Below, one piece after another: positions 35,005 to 44,469 of a stretch of 64,000 nucleotides of DNA. The stretch's first letter is position 1. Each line of letters starts with the position of its first letter. The position numbers and the translations under genes were made by a program. This stretch comes from Chitinophaga ginsengisoli (GTDB lineage: Bacteria > Bacteroidota > Bacteroidia > Chitinophagales > Chitinophagaceae), in assembly GCF_003014595.1 (NCBI RefSeq), contig NZ_PYGK01000005.1:186001-250000 (forward strand). The letters run 5' to 3'. The notes below the pieces were generated by a model. That model saw only the letters and a list, made by a program, of their open reading frames with translations, was not told where the DNA came from and did no database searches.

Positions 35005-35079
35005 AAACATAGATAAATACATAAATAGTTAGCTTCATTTATTAGTTCTTTATTGCAAACCTTAAACATTTAACCCATC

Positions 35080-35466
35080 ATGTCCTTCAAATCAGTCTTT
35101 GAAGTAGCTGGCAAAAAAATGGTAGTAAAACATTGCAGCTATGACCTCACCCAAGAAGTAGACGCTACCGGCCGCCCCTCATCAATAACCCGCGGTGGTC
35201 GTATACGTCTCATTGTTGAATCAACTGGTGAAACAGATCTCTTTGAATGGATGGTGAACAACTTTGAAAGAAAAGATGGCACCGTTACATTCTTCAAGAG
35301 AGACTCTGATGCAGAGTTGAAAAAGCTCAATTTTAAAGAAGGTTATCTGGTAAAGTTTGAAGAGTCTTTCGACGCGGATGACAAGAGCCCGATGACCGTT
35401 GCATTCACCATTTCTGCCCGGGAGTTGAGCATGGGCAGTGGCACCCATATCAATGAATGGGTATGA
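35080..35466 (+). CDS. hcp: T6SS inner-tube protein Hcp (TssD), main copy
   Basis: A 128-residue Hcp of the Bacteroidota TssD type. It shares with the copy at 19915 the start MSFK, a DATGRP/TRGGRIRLIV segment, LFEWMVNNFERKDGTVTFFKRD, the LKKLNF strand and the ending SARELSMGSGTHINEWV. Hcp hexamers stack into the tube driven into target cells. It ends the tssG-tssN-tssK-tssO-hcp series and has its own promoter-like site and a strong terminator. It is probably the bulk tube subunit, with the other copy more specialised; that division is inferred. Confidence 0.93.
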   Translation: MSFKSVFEVAGKKMVVKHCSYDLTQEVDATGRPSSITRGGRIRLIVESTGETDLFEWMVNNFERKDGTVTFFKRDSDAELKKLNFKEGYLVKFEESFDADDKSPMTVAFTISARELSMGSGTHINEWV

Positions 35467-35503
35467 GTGGTATGATTTGTTAGCTAAACGAAATTATGCC
35501 ATG

Positions 35504-35540
35504 GCCCTCGCGGATAACGCGGGGGCTTTTTGGTTTTTAT
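35504..35540 (+). terminator. Terminator after hcp (end of T6SS locus)
   Basis: A 9-bp GC-rich stem with one G-T pair (35504-35512 with 35518-35526), 5-base loop, followed by TTTTTGGTTTTT. Confidence 0.85.
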
Positions 35541-35544
35541 AGTA

Positions 35545-35931
35545 TCAATTCCTGAACACCGGTTTGAACATAAACCAGCCGAGTACAGGAAATAACTGCA
35601 TGGGTACAACTAAACCTGGAAACAATTCAGGATGGTCCACATCTAAGGGAAGACTGATCATAAAAGGAATGATAATGCTGACAAGCACACCACCGGTGAG
35701 GAGAAGGCTGGTCAGCGTTTCCATTTCCTTTTTGAATAGTTTGTCGATACCAAAACAGAATAATGCAATCAGCATTCCTGCGAATAGAGATGCACTGAAT
35801 ATACTGGCTGGTGATACAATACTGTTGTAGGCAACCTCCAGTGCCGCGACGTAGACGCGGTAATAAAAAAAAGCAGCAAGCCCTGAGAAGATGCCTGCTG
35901 CCAATCCGTTGAGGAAATATTTCTTAAACAT
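35545..35931 (-). CDS. Small four-helix membrane protein, unknown function
   Basis: A 128-residue protein with four hydrophobic segments, at about residues 8-25, 45-62, 75-95 and 105-122. A polar segment with KKEMETL lies between the second and third. No conserved motif was recognised. It ends 5 bases past the hcp terminator and begins 9 bases after the YceI gene stop, so the two are likely one operon on the minus strand. Confidence 0.65.
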   Translation of the reverse strand: MFKKYFLNGLAAGIFSGLAAFFYYRVYVAALEVAYNSIVSPASIFSASLFAGMLIALFCFGIDKLFKKEMETLTSLLLTGGVLVSIIIPFMISLPLDVDHPELFPGLVVPMQLFPVLGWFMFKPVFRN

Positions 35932-35939
35932 GTAATTGC

Positions 35940-36473
35940 TTATTGGGTAACAGGAACGCTTACATTTAATTTGAATACGTCATCAACCCTGCCGCCAGCT
36001 TCACCGATACCAAATTCGACACGGTTTACATCAAAGTTACCATTAAAAGTACCTCCGTTGCCATTTCTTGTGAAAGTAAATGGAACGGTGAATGGTTTCT
36101 TTACACCATGTAATTCCAGTTCACCCTGTGCTTCATAACCTGCGGCGGTTTTGTTCACTTTCGATGCAATGAAATGGATGGTAGGATATTTTGATGCATC
36201 AAGCCATTTACTGCCTTTTGCATGCGTATTCTTTAAGCCATTACCGGTATTGATAGACGTTACATCGATGGTCACATCAAATTTGGAAGTGGCCAGGTTC
36301 TTTTCATCAAATATCACCTGTCCTTTCAGATCTTTAAAGATACCGTTAGCGCCGGAGCCGGAAAACTTAATGGAGTGCCCCTCTGCTATCTTCCAGTTTT
36401 GCGAGGAAGCAAATGTGAAAGCGGAAGCCAGCAGGATGATGGCAGCTGCAAACGGGTAAAATACTTTTTTCAT
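35940..36473 (-). CDS. YceI-family periplasmic lipid-binding protein
   Basis: A 177-residue exported protein with the YceI lipocalin-like fold, which binds amphiphilic molecules such as polyisoprenoids. The ATG at 36473 begins the signal peptide (MKKVFYPFAAAIILLASAFTF); two ATGs further upstream lie close to or inside the promoter. Family features include GHSIKFSG near the start of the mature protein, DVTIDVTSINTGNGLKNTH, KYPTIHFIASKVNK and the closing GGRVDDVFKLNVSVPV. A well-formed promoter (36504-36534) lies 31 bases upstream. The physiological ligand is unknown. Confidence 0.9.
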   Translation of the reverse strand: MKKVFYPFAAAIILLASAFTFASSQNWKIAEGHSIKFSGSGANGIFKDLKGQVIFDEKNLATSKFDVTIDVTSINTGNGLKNTHAKGSKWLDASKYPTIHFIASKVNKTAAGYEAQGELELHGVKKPFTVPFTFTRNGNGGTFNGNFDVNRVEFGIGEAGGRVDDVFKLNVSVPVTQ

Positions 36474-36503
36474 TGTAGTGTTCATTAGTGTGATTGTGTG
36501 GTT

Positions 36504-36534
36504 CAAAAGTAATCGGATAATTACTCTACTGCAA
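36504..36534 (-). promoter_or_regulatory. Promoter of the YceI gene
   Basis: On the minus strand TTG (36532-36534) and TACTTTTG (36504-36511) are separated by 20 bases, a good match to the Bacteroidota TTG-N(17-23)-TAnnTTTG promoter. It also supports the ATG at 36473 as the start. Confidence 0.7.
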
Positions 36535-36647
36535 AAACGATACCTATAAATAAATGTTAATAAGTTCTACCGGAAGGTAAATAAAAGCTAACAAATGTTA
36601 GTCCGCCGGGACAGGTTTTATGGGAACTTTGTGTCAAAATCAAGACG

Positions 36648-37094
36648 ATGGCATTCCTTTCCGGACTCTTATCAATAGGATTATTATCACTACTGGCTGG
36701 CCACTTATTTAACGTACCCTGGCTCCAGCAATGGCAGCACGATGCACAGGTGGCCGCTGCTGTCATGTTTATACTGATAGGCGTCATGCACCTTGTAACA
36801 CCGCGGAAACTGACGTATATGATCGAGGGCTGGCTGCCATATGCCCTGGAGCTGGTACTGATCAGTGGCGTACTCGAAATAGCGTTAGGAATAGGATTAT
36901 TGATCCCCGGGGTCAACATGTATGCTGCATGGGGGTTAATTGGACTACTGATCCTGCTATTTCCGGCGAATATCTATGTGGCGGTAAAACAATTACCCGC
37001 TCCCGGCGGATTACCGGCAAAAGCCTGGTATACCTGGAGCCGGCTGGCCTTTCAACCTGTTTATGTTGCGTGGGTGTGGTGGTGTGTTAGGTAA
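36648..37094 (+). CDS. DoxX-like membrane protein
   Basis: A 148-residue membrane protein with four hydrophobic segments (about residues 5-20, 35-52, 65-90, 90-108). It includes AAAVMFILIGVMHLVTPRKLTYMIEGWLPYA and a GVLEIALGIGLLIPGVNMYAAWGL region, as in the DoxX/DUF417-like quinone-associated family found beside many stress genes. Electron-transfer function is only inferred from relatives. Its end overlaps the convergent Crp-type regulator gene by 8 bases. Confidence 0.75.
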   Translation: MAFLSGLLSIGLLSLLAGHLFNVPWLQQWQHDAQVAAAVMFILIGVMHLVTPRKLTYMIEGWLPYALELVLISGVLEIALGIGLLIPGVNMYAAWGLIGLLILLFPANIYVAVKQLPAPGGLPAKAWYTWSRLAFQPVYVAWVWWCVR

Positions 37095-37662
37095 GCCCTC
37101 TTCTGATACGGCTCAGGCTTTCGGGTTCAATACCCAAATAAGAGGCTATATATTTCACTGGAATTAGCTGCACCACCTGCGGATGTTCTGCCAGCAGCTG
37201 AAGATACCGCTCTTTGGCGCTGTATTGCAAAAAGGCCAGTTCCCGCTGATATTTACGAACGTACTGGTATTCCGCCAGCAAACGGCCGGTATGTTCTGCT
37301 GCATGACTTCTCTGGTAGAGCTCCTGCAGATCGGCATGATAGAAAGCAAAGCCATTTACAGGCGTTATAGCCTGTAAAGATACGATAGAGGGCTGCTGGG
37401 TAATAAAAGAGGCGTAAGCAGTCGAAAACTGCCCTGGAAATGCGAAATCGAGGGATACTTCCTTGTCCTGGTGTACCGTGAATACCCTTACAATACCCGA
37501 CGAAATAAAATAGATGGCAGAAGAGACCCTGCCCATATGCGCAAGAAAAGAGCCGTTACTGAACGCCACAGGCTGCAGTAACGGCTCAAATAAATGCCAG
37601 TTATCTCCCGAATGTTTGTCAAGCTGTAATATGGCTTGTTTTACCTCGTTGATATCTGGCAT
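37087..37662 (-). CDS. Crp/Fnr-family transcriptional regulator
   Basis: A 191-residue regulator with a cyclic-nucleotide-binding-type beta-barrel (about residues 20-115: FSNGSFLAHMGRVSSAIYFISSGIVRVF, then KEVSLDFAFPGQF) and a C-terminal winged helix (about 140-190: RYLQLLAEHPQVVQLIPVKYIASYLGIEPESLSRIRRGL). It lacks the cysteine cluster of Fnr, so iron-sulfur sensing is unlikely. The usual Bacteroidota ligand of such proteins is not known. It lies 15 bases downstream of coaA, in the same direction. Confidence 0.9.
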   Translation of the reverse strand: MPDINEVKQAILQLDKHSGDNWHLFEPLLQPVAFSNGSFLAHMGRVSSAIYFISSGIVRVFTVHQDKEVSLDFAFPGQFSTAYASFITQQPSIVSLQAITPVNGFAFYHADLQELYQRSHAAEHTGRLLAEYQYVRKYQRELAFLQYSAKERYLQLLAEHPQVVQLIPVKYIASYLGIEPESLSRIRRGLT

Positions 37663-37677
37663 CTTCTCTATTTTAAA

Positions 37678-38619
37678 TCAGATCCTTCTTAGTTTCAGCG
37701 ACTGTACAAAGTGATGGCTGCCCTTTTCCAGTATCAGGCTGGCCCTGAAACGGGTGGGCATAATGTTCAGTTCCAGGTTGGGCTTGTTGATCTCATTCCA
37801 GATGTTGGTCGCAAATTCTTCTGATTCTGTATCTGATAGATGCGCATACCGGTGGAAATAGGAGTCCGGGTTCCGGAAAGCGGTCTGCCGCAGGGACTTG
37901 AACCTGGCGATGTACCATTGTTGCAGGTCCTCCAGTTCCGCATCTACATAGATGGAAAAGTCAAAGAAGTCAGAAACGAAGATCATAGGCTCGCGCTGCT
38001 GCTGTCTTGGTCTTACCTGCAATACATTCACGCCTTCAACGATCACGATATCAGGAGATTCTATCCATTGCAGCTGGTTAGGCAGGATGTCGTATTCCAG
38101 GTGACTGTATACAGGGGCGGAAACTCTTTCCCTGGCAGATTTAACATTGGCGAGGAATTGTATCAACCCGCGGATATCATAGCTCTCAGGAAAGCCTTTA
38201 CGGTTCATAATACCCCTTTGTTCCAGTACCCGGTTGGGGTAAAGGAACCCATCCGTAGTGACCAGGTCAACTTTGGGATGGTTAGGCCAGGCCGACAACA
38301 AACGTTGCAGCACGCGGGCTGTTGTGCTTTTGCCCACAGCCACACTACCGGCTATGCCGATAATGAAAGGTACCTTCAGGAACTGACTGCCCAGAAAGCT
38401 GTTTGTGGCAGCATGGAGTCGCTGCGCACTGCTCACATACAGGTTCAGCAAGCGGGAAAGCGGTACATAAATCTGGGTGATCTCGTCCATTGTCAGCGGC
38501 TCATTCAGCCCCTGCAACGTATCAATGTCATTGAGTAAGTGTAACATGGGATCGTCACTCCTTTTCGCCCATTCTTCCCTGCTGATTGTAATATAGGGAG
38601 CATAATTATTCCTCGTCAT
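37678..38619 (-). CDS. coaA: Type I pantothenate kinase
   Basis: A 313-residue kinase that phosphorylates pantothenate, the first step of coenzyme A synthesis. It is of the CoaA/PanK-I (P-loop) type, with [15 protein letters not shown] as the Walker A motif (about residue 90), [48 protein letters not shown] and a C-terminal [17 protein letters not shown]. The neighbouring genes (aldehyde dehydrogenase upstream, Crp-type regulator downstream) are not otherwise linked to CoA. Confidence 0.95.
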   Translation of the reverse strand: MTRNNYAPYITISREEWAKRSDDPMLHLLNDIDTLQGLNEPLTMDEITQIYVPLSRLLNLYVSSAQRLHAATNSFLGSQFLKVPFIIGIAGSVAVGKSTTARVLQRLLSAWPNHPKVDLVTTDGFLYPNRVLEQRGIMNRKGFPESYDIRGLIQFLANVKSARERVSAPVYSHLEYDILPNQLQWIESPDIVIVEGVNVLQVRPRQQQREPMIFVSDFFDFSIYVDAELEDLQQWYIARFKSLRQTAFRNPDSYFHRYAHLSDTESEEFATNIWNEINKPNLELNIMPTRFRASLILEKGSHHFVQSLKLRRI

Positions 38620-38667
38620 GAAGATTTTGTTGCCAGTTTACGTGTTGTTACCTGTCTTTTCAGGCTG

Positions 38668-40026
38668 CTAAGCTATATAAACCGTTTTAACATTCAAAAA
38701 TTCATGTGTGCCTTCAAGGGACAGTTCCCTGCCGTAACCGGACTGTTTCACCCCTCCAAAGGGCAAACGGGCGTCTGAACGTACCATGGCATTGATGAAT
38801 ACATTTCCGCTCTCTATCTGCCGGGCCAGCCGCCTGGCTTTATCAAGATCGGTGGTCCAGAGTGAGGCCCCCAGTCCGAAAGGTGTCTGGTTAGCCAGCT
38901 GGATGGCTTGGTTTTCATTGGCTGCTTTGATGATCACTGCCAGGGGACCGAAGGTTTCCTCTTCAAAGGCGGTCATGCCGGGCTGTACACCGGTGAGCAG
39001 GGTAGGAATGAAGTTGGCTTCCTGGTGCTGGCCACCCAATGCTAAACTGGCGCCCTGGGAAACGGTCTGCTTCAGTTGCTGGGCCAGTTCTGCCGCCAGG
39101 TCAGGCCGCGCCATAGGGCCGAGGTCAGTCTCGGGGTCAAAAGGATCTCCCTGGCGCATATGGCCGAGGATATTGCTTACCCTGTCGGTAAAGTCGCCGA
39201 GTATGGCTTCCTCCACGATCCAGCGCTTGGCGGCAATACAGGATTGGCCTGCATTCTGCATACGGGCCTTCACCGCTATTTTTGCTGCTTCGTCCAGGTT
39301 GGCGTCTTTCAGCACAATAAATGGGTCGCTGCCGCCCAGCTCCAGGACGGATTTTTTAATATATTTCCCTGCCAGTGCGCCGACACTCATTCCGGCGCCG
39401 GTACTGCCTGTGAGGGTAACTCCCTGGACCCGGGGATCTGCTATAACGGGTTCAATATTCTTTGAATTGACCAGTAATGCCTGGAAAGCACCTTCCGGGA
39501 ACCCTGCCGCCAGGAAGAGGTCTTCCATCGCCAGGGCACAGCCACTTACATTGCTGGCATGCTTCAGCAGGGCGCTGTTACCGGCCAGCAGGTTCGGGAT
39601 GGCAAAACGGAACACCTGCCAGTAGGGGAAATTCCAGGGCATGATAGCCAGAATGATGCCTTTCGGCTCATATGATATATAGCTTTGCTGTGCATCCGAA
39701 GTGATGAGTTTGGGTTGCAGCATCTCAGCAATATGTGCTACATAATATTCAGCAGATGTGGCGCACTTCAGGACCTCGGCTTTTGCTTCCTTAAAGGTTT
39801 TCCCCATTTCCCGGCTAATGATGCCCGCATGCTCTTCTACATTCGTCTTCAGTAAACCCGCCAGTGCCAGCATCCATTTACAACGTTCCTCCAGGCTGGC
39901 ATGCGATAAATGCTGGTATGCCTGGTGCCCCCACGCGAGCCGCTGTTCAATATCAGCTTCTGAATGCGCGGCATATTCAGCTATTGTTTCCTGATTATAC
40001 GGATTGATACTTCTGAAGGTGCTCAT
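38668..40026 (-). CDS. NAD(P)-dependent aldehyde dehydrogenase (succinate-semialdehyde type)
   Basis: A 452-residue aldehyde dehydrogenase, started at the ATG at 40026 (MSTFRSINPYNQETIAEY); an ATG 9 bases upstream is possible. Landmarks are ILAIMPWNFPYWQVFRFAIPNLLAGN, the NAD-binding TGSTGAGMSVGALAGK, the general base Glu in VLELGGSDPFIVL and the catalytic Cys in NAGQSCIAAKR. The QSCIAAKR context and start resemble the short succinate-semialdehyde dehydrogenases (GabD/Sad-like), which oxidise succinate semialdehyde to succinate. No GABA transaminase is adjacent, so the substrate is tentative. It is probably the first gene before coaA and crp. Confidence 0.87.
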   Translation of the reverse strand: MSTFRSINPYNQETIAEYAAHSEADIEQRLAWGHQAYQHLSHASLEERCKWMLALAGLLKTNVEEHAGIISREMGKTFKEAKAEVLKCATSAEYYVAHIAEMLQPKLITSDAQQSYISYEPKGIILAIMPWNFPYWQVFRFAIPNLLAGNSALLKHASNVSGCALAMEDLFLAAGFPEGAFQALLVNSKNIEPVIADPRVQGVTLTGSTGAGMSVGALAGKYIKKSVLELGGSDPFIVLKDANLDEAAKIAVKARMQNAGQSCIAAKRWIVEEAILGDFTDRVSNILGHMRQGDPFDPETDLGPMARPDLAAELAQQLKQTVSQGASLALGGQHQEANFIPTLLTGVQPGMTAFEEETFGPLAVIIKAANENQAIQLANQTPFGLGASLWTTDLDKARRLARQIESGNVFINAMVRSDARLPFGGVKQSGYGRELSLEGTHEFLNVKTVYIA

Positions 40027-40131
40027 ATAAAACAATTTACACGATTGCAGACAACATATATGCCATATGCAACAGCGTAAATGTAACGTTTATAAAGCAT
40101 CTCCGGTTGAATGGATGATGTGTGGAAATTA

Positions 40132-41136
40132 TTACGGATGACAAAACGCTAAAGGGCTGCAATTAAAGTACTTTCTGAAAGCAGCAGTGAAGGATTTGAA
40201 AGAGGTGTATCCGGTTAATAGTGGGACACTGTTCAACGGTATGTCGTCCTCAGCCAGCAATTTAGCAGCGCTTTCCATACGGTAAAGATGTATGAAATGA
40301 GTAACGGAAACAGCGTTTAACTGGTGAAAGCCCTTGACGAGAAAGTTAGTGCTGATGTTGAACTGCTGACACAGCGCCTTTAAAGTAAGCGGCCTGTGTA
40401 TATTCCATTTGATATATTCTTTCACACGGTCCAGTACAATAACGTCATGAGTAGTCAGTTCTATCTTATTCCCCTTTTGAGGTAACAGCTGCCATATAAA
40501 ATGTTCGAGCATCAACATACACTTTTTCTCCCGGTAACAGGCAGTGGCTTCTTCGTTAAAACGGCAATGCCGGATATCCTGTACCAGCATCATGAAATAG
40601 GCATTCAACATTACCTGGCGGGGCGCGTTGATCATGCCTCCCTTGTTTTCTATTGCTTCCCGTACCTTCTTTCTGACATTGTAAGACAGCCGTTTGAATG
40701 GCGCTTGTTTTAACAGGCGGAATAAGGTATCATTCCTGAAACTGATGTGAAAAAAACAATGTTTGCCTTGCGGAATAATCGCAACATTGATCGATTGCAG
40801 GTAAAAGAGGTTCACTTCTTCCTTTCTCAGCTCCACGCTGTCTGTACCATTTACAAACGCATCCACATCATTGTTGTCGAGTGAAATATGCAGGTGAAGA
40901 GATGGCTTCAGCGGAGTAGGTAATACCTCTGTTTCAAGCGCCTCACATATTACCTGGTGTTCAAATATTTCAAATAAACCTGCTTCCATTTTCTGAAGGA
41001 AAACAGTCTTCTGTGCATCGCCATGCAGCGTCATAGTGGAATGTCGGATAATAGCGCCGGAGAATCTCCGGGGGACATCTGAAACAAAAAATATGTCCTT
41101 AAAGAATTCAACGGAGGTTGCTGAAAACAAAAACAT
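40132..41136 (-). CDS. AraC-family transcriptional regulator
   Basis: A 334-residue regulator. The C-terminal 100 residues are the double helix-turn-helix DNA-binding domain of AraC proteins (VKEYIKWNIHRPLTLKALCQQFNISTNFLVKGFHQL, YRMESAAKLLAEDDIPLNSVPLLTGYTSFKSFTAAFRKYFNCSP). The N-terminal two-thirds is not a clear arabinose-type cupin; it has mixed alpha/beta sequence and may bind a ligand. The gene lies 471 bases from and divergent to a TonB-dependent receptor gene, which it may control. Confidence 0.88.
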   Translation of the reverse strand: MFLFSATSVEFFKDIFFVSDVPRRFSGAIIRHSTMTLHGDAQKTVFLQKMEAGLFEIFEHQVICEALETEVLPTPLKPSLHLHISLDNNDVDAFVNGTDSVELRKEEVNLFYLQSINVAIIPQGKHCFFHISFRNDTLFRLLKQAPFKRLSYNVRKKVREAIENKGGMINAPRQVMLNAYFMMLVQDIRHCRFNEEATACYREKKCMLMLEHFIWQLLPQKGNKIELTTHDVIVLDRVKEYIKWNIHRPLTLKALCQQFNISTNFLVKGFHQLNAVSVTHFIHLYRMESAAKLLAEDDIPLNSVPLLTGYTSFKSFTAAFRKYFNCSPLAFCHP

Positions 41137-41607
41137 GTTGGGTTGGTTTTAGGGTGATAAAATCGCGCGACATTTAACCCGCATTATGCTGGTATGAACA
41201 TCATCGGGATATACATAACATGTATCAGCTGTAGGTAACAACCTTCTTGTGATGTAAAGGCGGCGGTAGCCTTAACAGGATAACAAGACAGGGATATTGT
41301 TATTTTGATTTGGTAAACATTCACATTATAGTATGAATAACTATCTGATTCTAAAATTATTCTTTTGTTTATTGCCAATAGTTAATAACTCGTTAACGAT
41401 TGGTTGATCTGGTCCGGAATATTCTATCTGCTCGAGTTTTAAACAAGTATACATGGATAGATGTTAATATCTGAGAGATATTTTATAATGAATAGATGAG
41501 ATATGAATGTTGTCACGCTCAGTTGATAATACTTGAGTAGAATAACACTCAATTTATCTATATGCTTGAAATAGGTTATATTTAACAATAACCCAAACCA
41601 AACACAA
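41137..41607. other. Intergenic region, AraC-type regulator / TonB receptor
   Basis: This 471-base AT-rich divergent gap should hold both promoters and any binding site of the regulator. I see a short inverted repeat TTGAGT-N8-ACTCAA (41533-41552) but no full TAnnTTTG element; TATATTTA at about 41576-41583, just upstream of the receptor, is a near match. A 64-codon ORF in it (41184-41378) is judged spurious. Confidence 0.4.
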
Positions 41608-44454
41608 ATGAAGTCAACCAGGAATCTAATTCGTAGTGTATTCTTATTGCTATTTCTGTATGTACCACTAGTGGCGGTATATGCTCAGAAGCAAAAAATA
41701 ACCGGTAAAGTCACCGATGCCACCACAGCAGTACCGCTGGAAGGGATTACTGTGAGAGTAAAACAAGGCGGTACCGGTACGTTGACAGGCAAGGACGGTA
41801 CCTTTTCCATTGAAGCAAAAACAGATGATGTACTGGAACTAAGTGCTATTGGTTTCAGACAATTATCTTTTCCTATAAACGGTCGTACACACGTGGATAT
41901 CCAGCTGGTATCCACGGTATCAGAGCTGACCCAGGTGGTGCTGGTAGGTACCCGTTCCGGAGGCCGGGCAAAGATCGAGACACCTGTTCCGGTAGATGTT
42001 ATCTCCCTCAGCCAGGCGGCTTATCCTACTGCCAAGATGGACCTGACAGCCCTGCTCAACGTATCTGCACCTTCCTTTAATTATAACAAACAGAGTGGTA
42101 GCGATGGCGCCGATCAGATTGACCTCGCCACCCTCCGTGGACTGGGACCAGATCAGACCCTCGTACTGGTAAATGGTAAACGCCGCCACCAGACAGCCTT
42201 CGTAGCGGTATATGGTACCCGTGGCCGCGGTAACTCCGGCACTGACCTGAACGCCATTCCCGAAGCGGCTATCGACCGTGTGGAAATACTCCGTGATGGA
42301 GCTTCCGCCCAGTATGGTTCAGATGCCATCGCAGGTGTGATCAATATCATTCTTAAGAAAGATGTGAATCACCTGTATGTAAATGCTGGTTATGCCGGAT
42401 ATTATGATCACAAGTACAATACTTACTTCGGTAAGGAATTGAACCAATACAGGAATAACGGCGCGATCGACGGTAATGCTGTTTCTGTGGGACTGAATTA
42501 CGGGGTGTCTTTGGGCAAACACGGTGGCTTTCTGAACTTCTCCGGCAACTTTCTGAAACAGGGTAAAACCTTCCGCCAGGTGCTGGATACGAATATGGCC
42601 CATGCAGATGCCTTACCGATTAACGTGGTAAGAAGATCATATGGGGACGCCTCCAAAACTACCGGCGGTGGTATGCTGAACCTGGAGCTGCCTTTCGCAG
42701 ACGGACGCACCACTTTTTATGCCTTTGGCGGGTATAACCATAAATTTTCTGATGCCTATGCCTACACCAGGCATTTCAACGGAAATAATCCAAGTTCCAG
42801 CGGACACCCTGACCGTTTCCCTACAGATGCGAACGGGAAGCTGATCTTCTATCAGGATATCATGTACCCGGTTACATCTCCCGGTGGTGCAGCTAACGAT
42901 ACTGTGTTTGATCCACATATTCAGAACAAGATCGATGACTGGTCTGCAGCTGCTGGCATCAAGGGGGAATTTGGCAACGGCTGGACCTGGGATCTGAGTA
43001 ATGCCCTGGGCCGTAACAATTTCCACTTCTTTGGCGATAAAACCTTCAACGCTTCTCTGGGGGCCAACACGCCTACTCATTTCGACGATGGAGGATTCTC
43101 TTTCCTGCAGAATACCGCTAACCTGACCGTGGGTAAGGAGATAACTGGTGTGGCCGCAGGCCTGCATCTGGCCCTGGGTGCTGAATACAGGTATGAGAAA
43201 TACACGATCTATGCGGGAGAGGAAGCATCCTATAGAAACTATGATCCTACCTTCTTTAAGGCCACAGGTGCACAAGGCTTCCCTGGCTACCGCCCTTCTG
43301 ATGAAGTAAATGCAAACCGTTCCAATGTGGCCGGTTTTGTGGATGCAGAACTGGACGTAACCAGCAAATGGTTGATAGGTGCAGCAGTACGTGCTGAGAA
43401 CTACAGCGACTTCGGTTTCACCAGCAATTATAAGTTTGCCACCCGCTATAAAGTAACTTCCAATTTTAACATCCGTGGTTCTGTCAGCACGGGTTTCCGC
43501 GCTCCTTCACTGCAACAGATCAACTTTAGCTCCCAGTATACCAACGTACAGGGAGGTCTCATTACAGAGGTGAAGATTGCTCCGAATACAAACAGTATTA
43601 CCAGGGCAGCCGGCATTCCTGATCTGAAGCAGGAGAAGTCAGTGAACGCCAGTCTGGGCTTCACCTGGAAACCAGTGAACGCACTGTCTGTCACTGTGGA
43701 TGGATACCTGGTGAAGGTAAAAGACAGAATCGTATTGTCCGGTCAGTTCAGCGCCAGCGATACCACCCTGTCTCAGGAACTGTACAATACTTTGAACTCA
43801 TTACATATCGATAATGCGCAGTTCTTCGCTAACGCCGTAAATACCACCAACACTGGTATCGACGTGGTGATCGACTATAACAAACGTTGGGGCAATCAGC
43901 GTTTCAGGGCTCTACTGGCAGCCAATTTCCAGCACATGAAGATCGACAAGATCAATGTACCGGAACGACTGAATGATTCCTATCTGCATAGAAAGTCTTT
44001 CTTCAGCGACCGTGAAGAACGCTTTGTACTGGCTTCTGCACCTCCGGTGAAGATTGGCCTGAACCTGGATTATGGTATCAATAAATTTGGTGTAAGTGCG
44101 CACGTGACCTATTTCGGTAAGGTAGAACTGTATGGTTATGGCTGGAGCGGAGACCTGGCCGGTTCAGGTATTAACCCGGTAGTAGGCCTGGACAGCGATC
44201 CTGATAAACTGGTGCCTGAACTATTCAAATATAAAGGCAAGGCAGTAACCGACCTGGCTGTAAATTATAAGATCACCAAACAGCTTAACTGGTTCGTCGG
44301 TGCTGATAATATCTTCAACGTACACCCTTCACTCGGAGTGGCGAACGGAGCCAGGTTATCAGCTTACGACAGTGAGAGCGGTGGCGCATGGGATGCTGTG
44401 CAGATGGGCTTCAATGGTATCCGTCTCTTTACACGTTTTGTGTTGACATTATAA
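41608..44454 (+). CDS. TonB-dependent outer-membrane receptor with CarboxypepD-type N-terminal domain
   Basis: A 948-residue outer-membrane transporter powered by the TonB system. After a signal peptide (about 1-27, ...AVYAQ), residues of about 30-105 form the carboxypeptidase D regulatory-like domain (KITGKVTDATTAVPLEGITVRVK, GTYLTGKDGTFSIE-like, LELSAIGFRQL), usual in Bacteroidota receptors. The plug follows (about 120-240: VDVISLSQAAYPTAKMDLTAL, a LRGLGPDQTLVLVNGKRRH segment and VEILRDGASAQYGSDAIAGVINIILK), then the beta-barrel to the end (FTRFVLTL). The plug sequence is of the classic vitamin/metal-complex type. No SusD gene is adjacent, so a SusC-type glycan role is unlikely. The AraC regulator on the other strand may control it. 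Confidence 0.93.
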   Translation: MKSTRNLIRSVFLLLFLYVPLVAVYAQKQKITGKVTDATTAVPLEGITVRVKQGGTGTLTGKDGTFSIEAKTDDVLELSAIGFRQLSFPINGRTHVDIQLVSTVSELTQVVLVGTRSGGRAKIETPVPVDVISLSQAAYPTAKMDLTALLNVSAPSFNYNKQSGSDGADQIDLATLRGLGPDQTLVLVNGKRRHQTAFVAVYGTRGRGNSGTDLNAIPEAAIDRVEILRDGASAQYGSDAIAGVINIILKKDVNHLYVNAGYAGYYDHKYNTYFGKELNQYRNNGAIDGNAVSVGLNYGVSLGKHGGFLNFSGNFLKQGKTFRQVLDTNMAHADALPINVVRRSYGDASKTTGGGMLNLELPFADGRTTFYAFGGYNHKFSDAYAYTRHFNGNNPSSSGHPDRFPTDANGKLIFYQDIMYPVTSPGGAANDTVFDPHIQNKIDDWSAAAGIKGEFGNGWTWDLSNALGRNNFHFFGDKTFNASLGANTPTHFDDGGFSFLQNTANLTVGKEITGVAAGLHLALGAEYRYEKYTIYAGEEASYRNYDPTFFKATGAQGFPGYRPSDEVNANRSNVAGFVDAELDVTSKWLIGAAVRAENYSDFGFTSNYKFATRYKVTSNFNIRGSVSTGFRAPSLQQINFSSQYTNVQGGLITEVKIAPNTNSITRAAGIPDLKQEKSVNASLGFTWKPVNALSVTVDGYLVKVKDRIVLSGQFSASDTTLSQELYNTLNSLHIDNAQFFANAVNTTNTGIDVVIDYNKRWGNQRFRALLAANFQHMKIDKINVPERLNDSYLHRKSFFSDREERFVLASAPPVKIGLNLDYGINKFGVSAHVTYFGKVELYGYGWSGDLAGSGINPVVGLDSDPDKLVPELFKYKGKAVTDLAVNYKITKQLNWFVGADNIFNVHPSLGVANGARLSAYDSESGGAWDAVQMGFNGIRLFTRFVLTL

Positions 44455-44469
44455 TGGATGATGTAAGTA

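Noticed and set aside
10158-35466. Contractile phage tail, prophage or extracellular injection system instead of a T6SS
   Set aside because: ClpV, TssK, TssF, TssG, Hcp with VgrG and RHS cargo, and the TssN/O/P set are all present, and no capsid, terminase, integrase or lysis genes occur.
41184-41378. 64-codon ORF on the minus strand between the AraC gene and the TonB receptor gene
   Set aside because: It has AT-biased low-information sequence, lies in a promoter region and has no family match.
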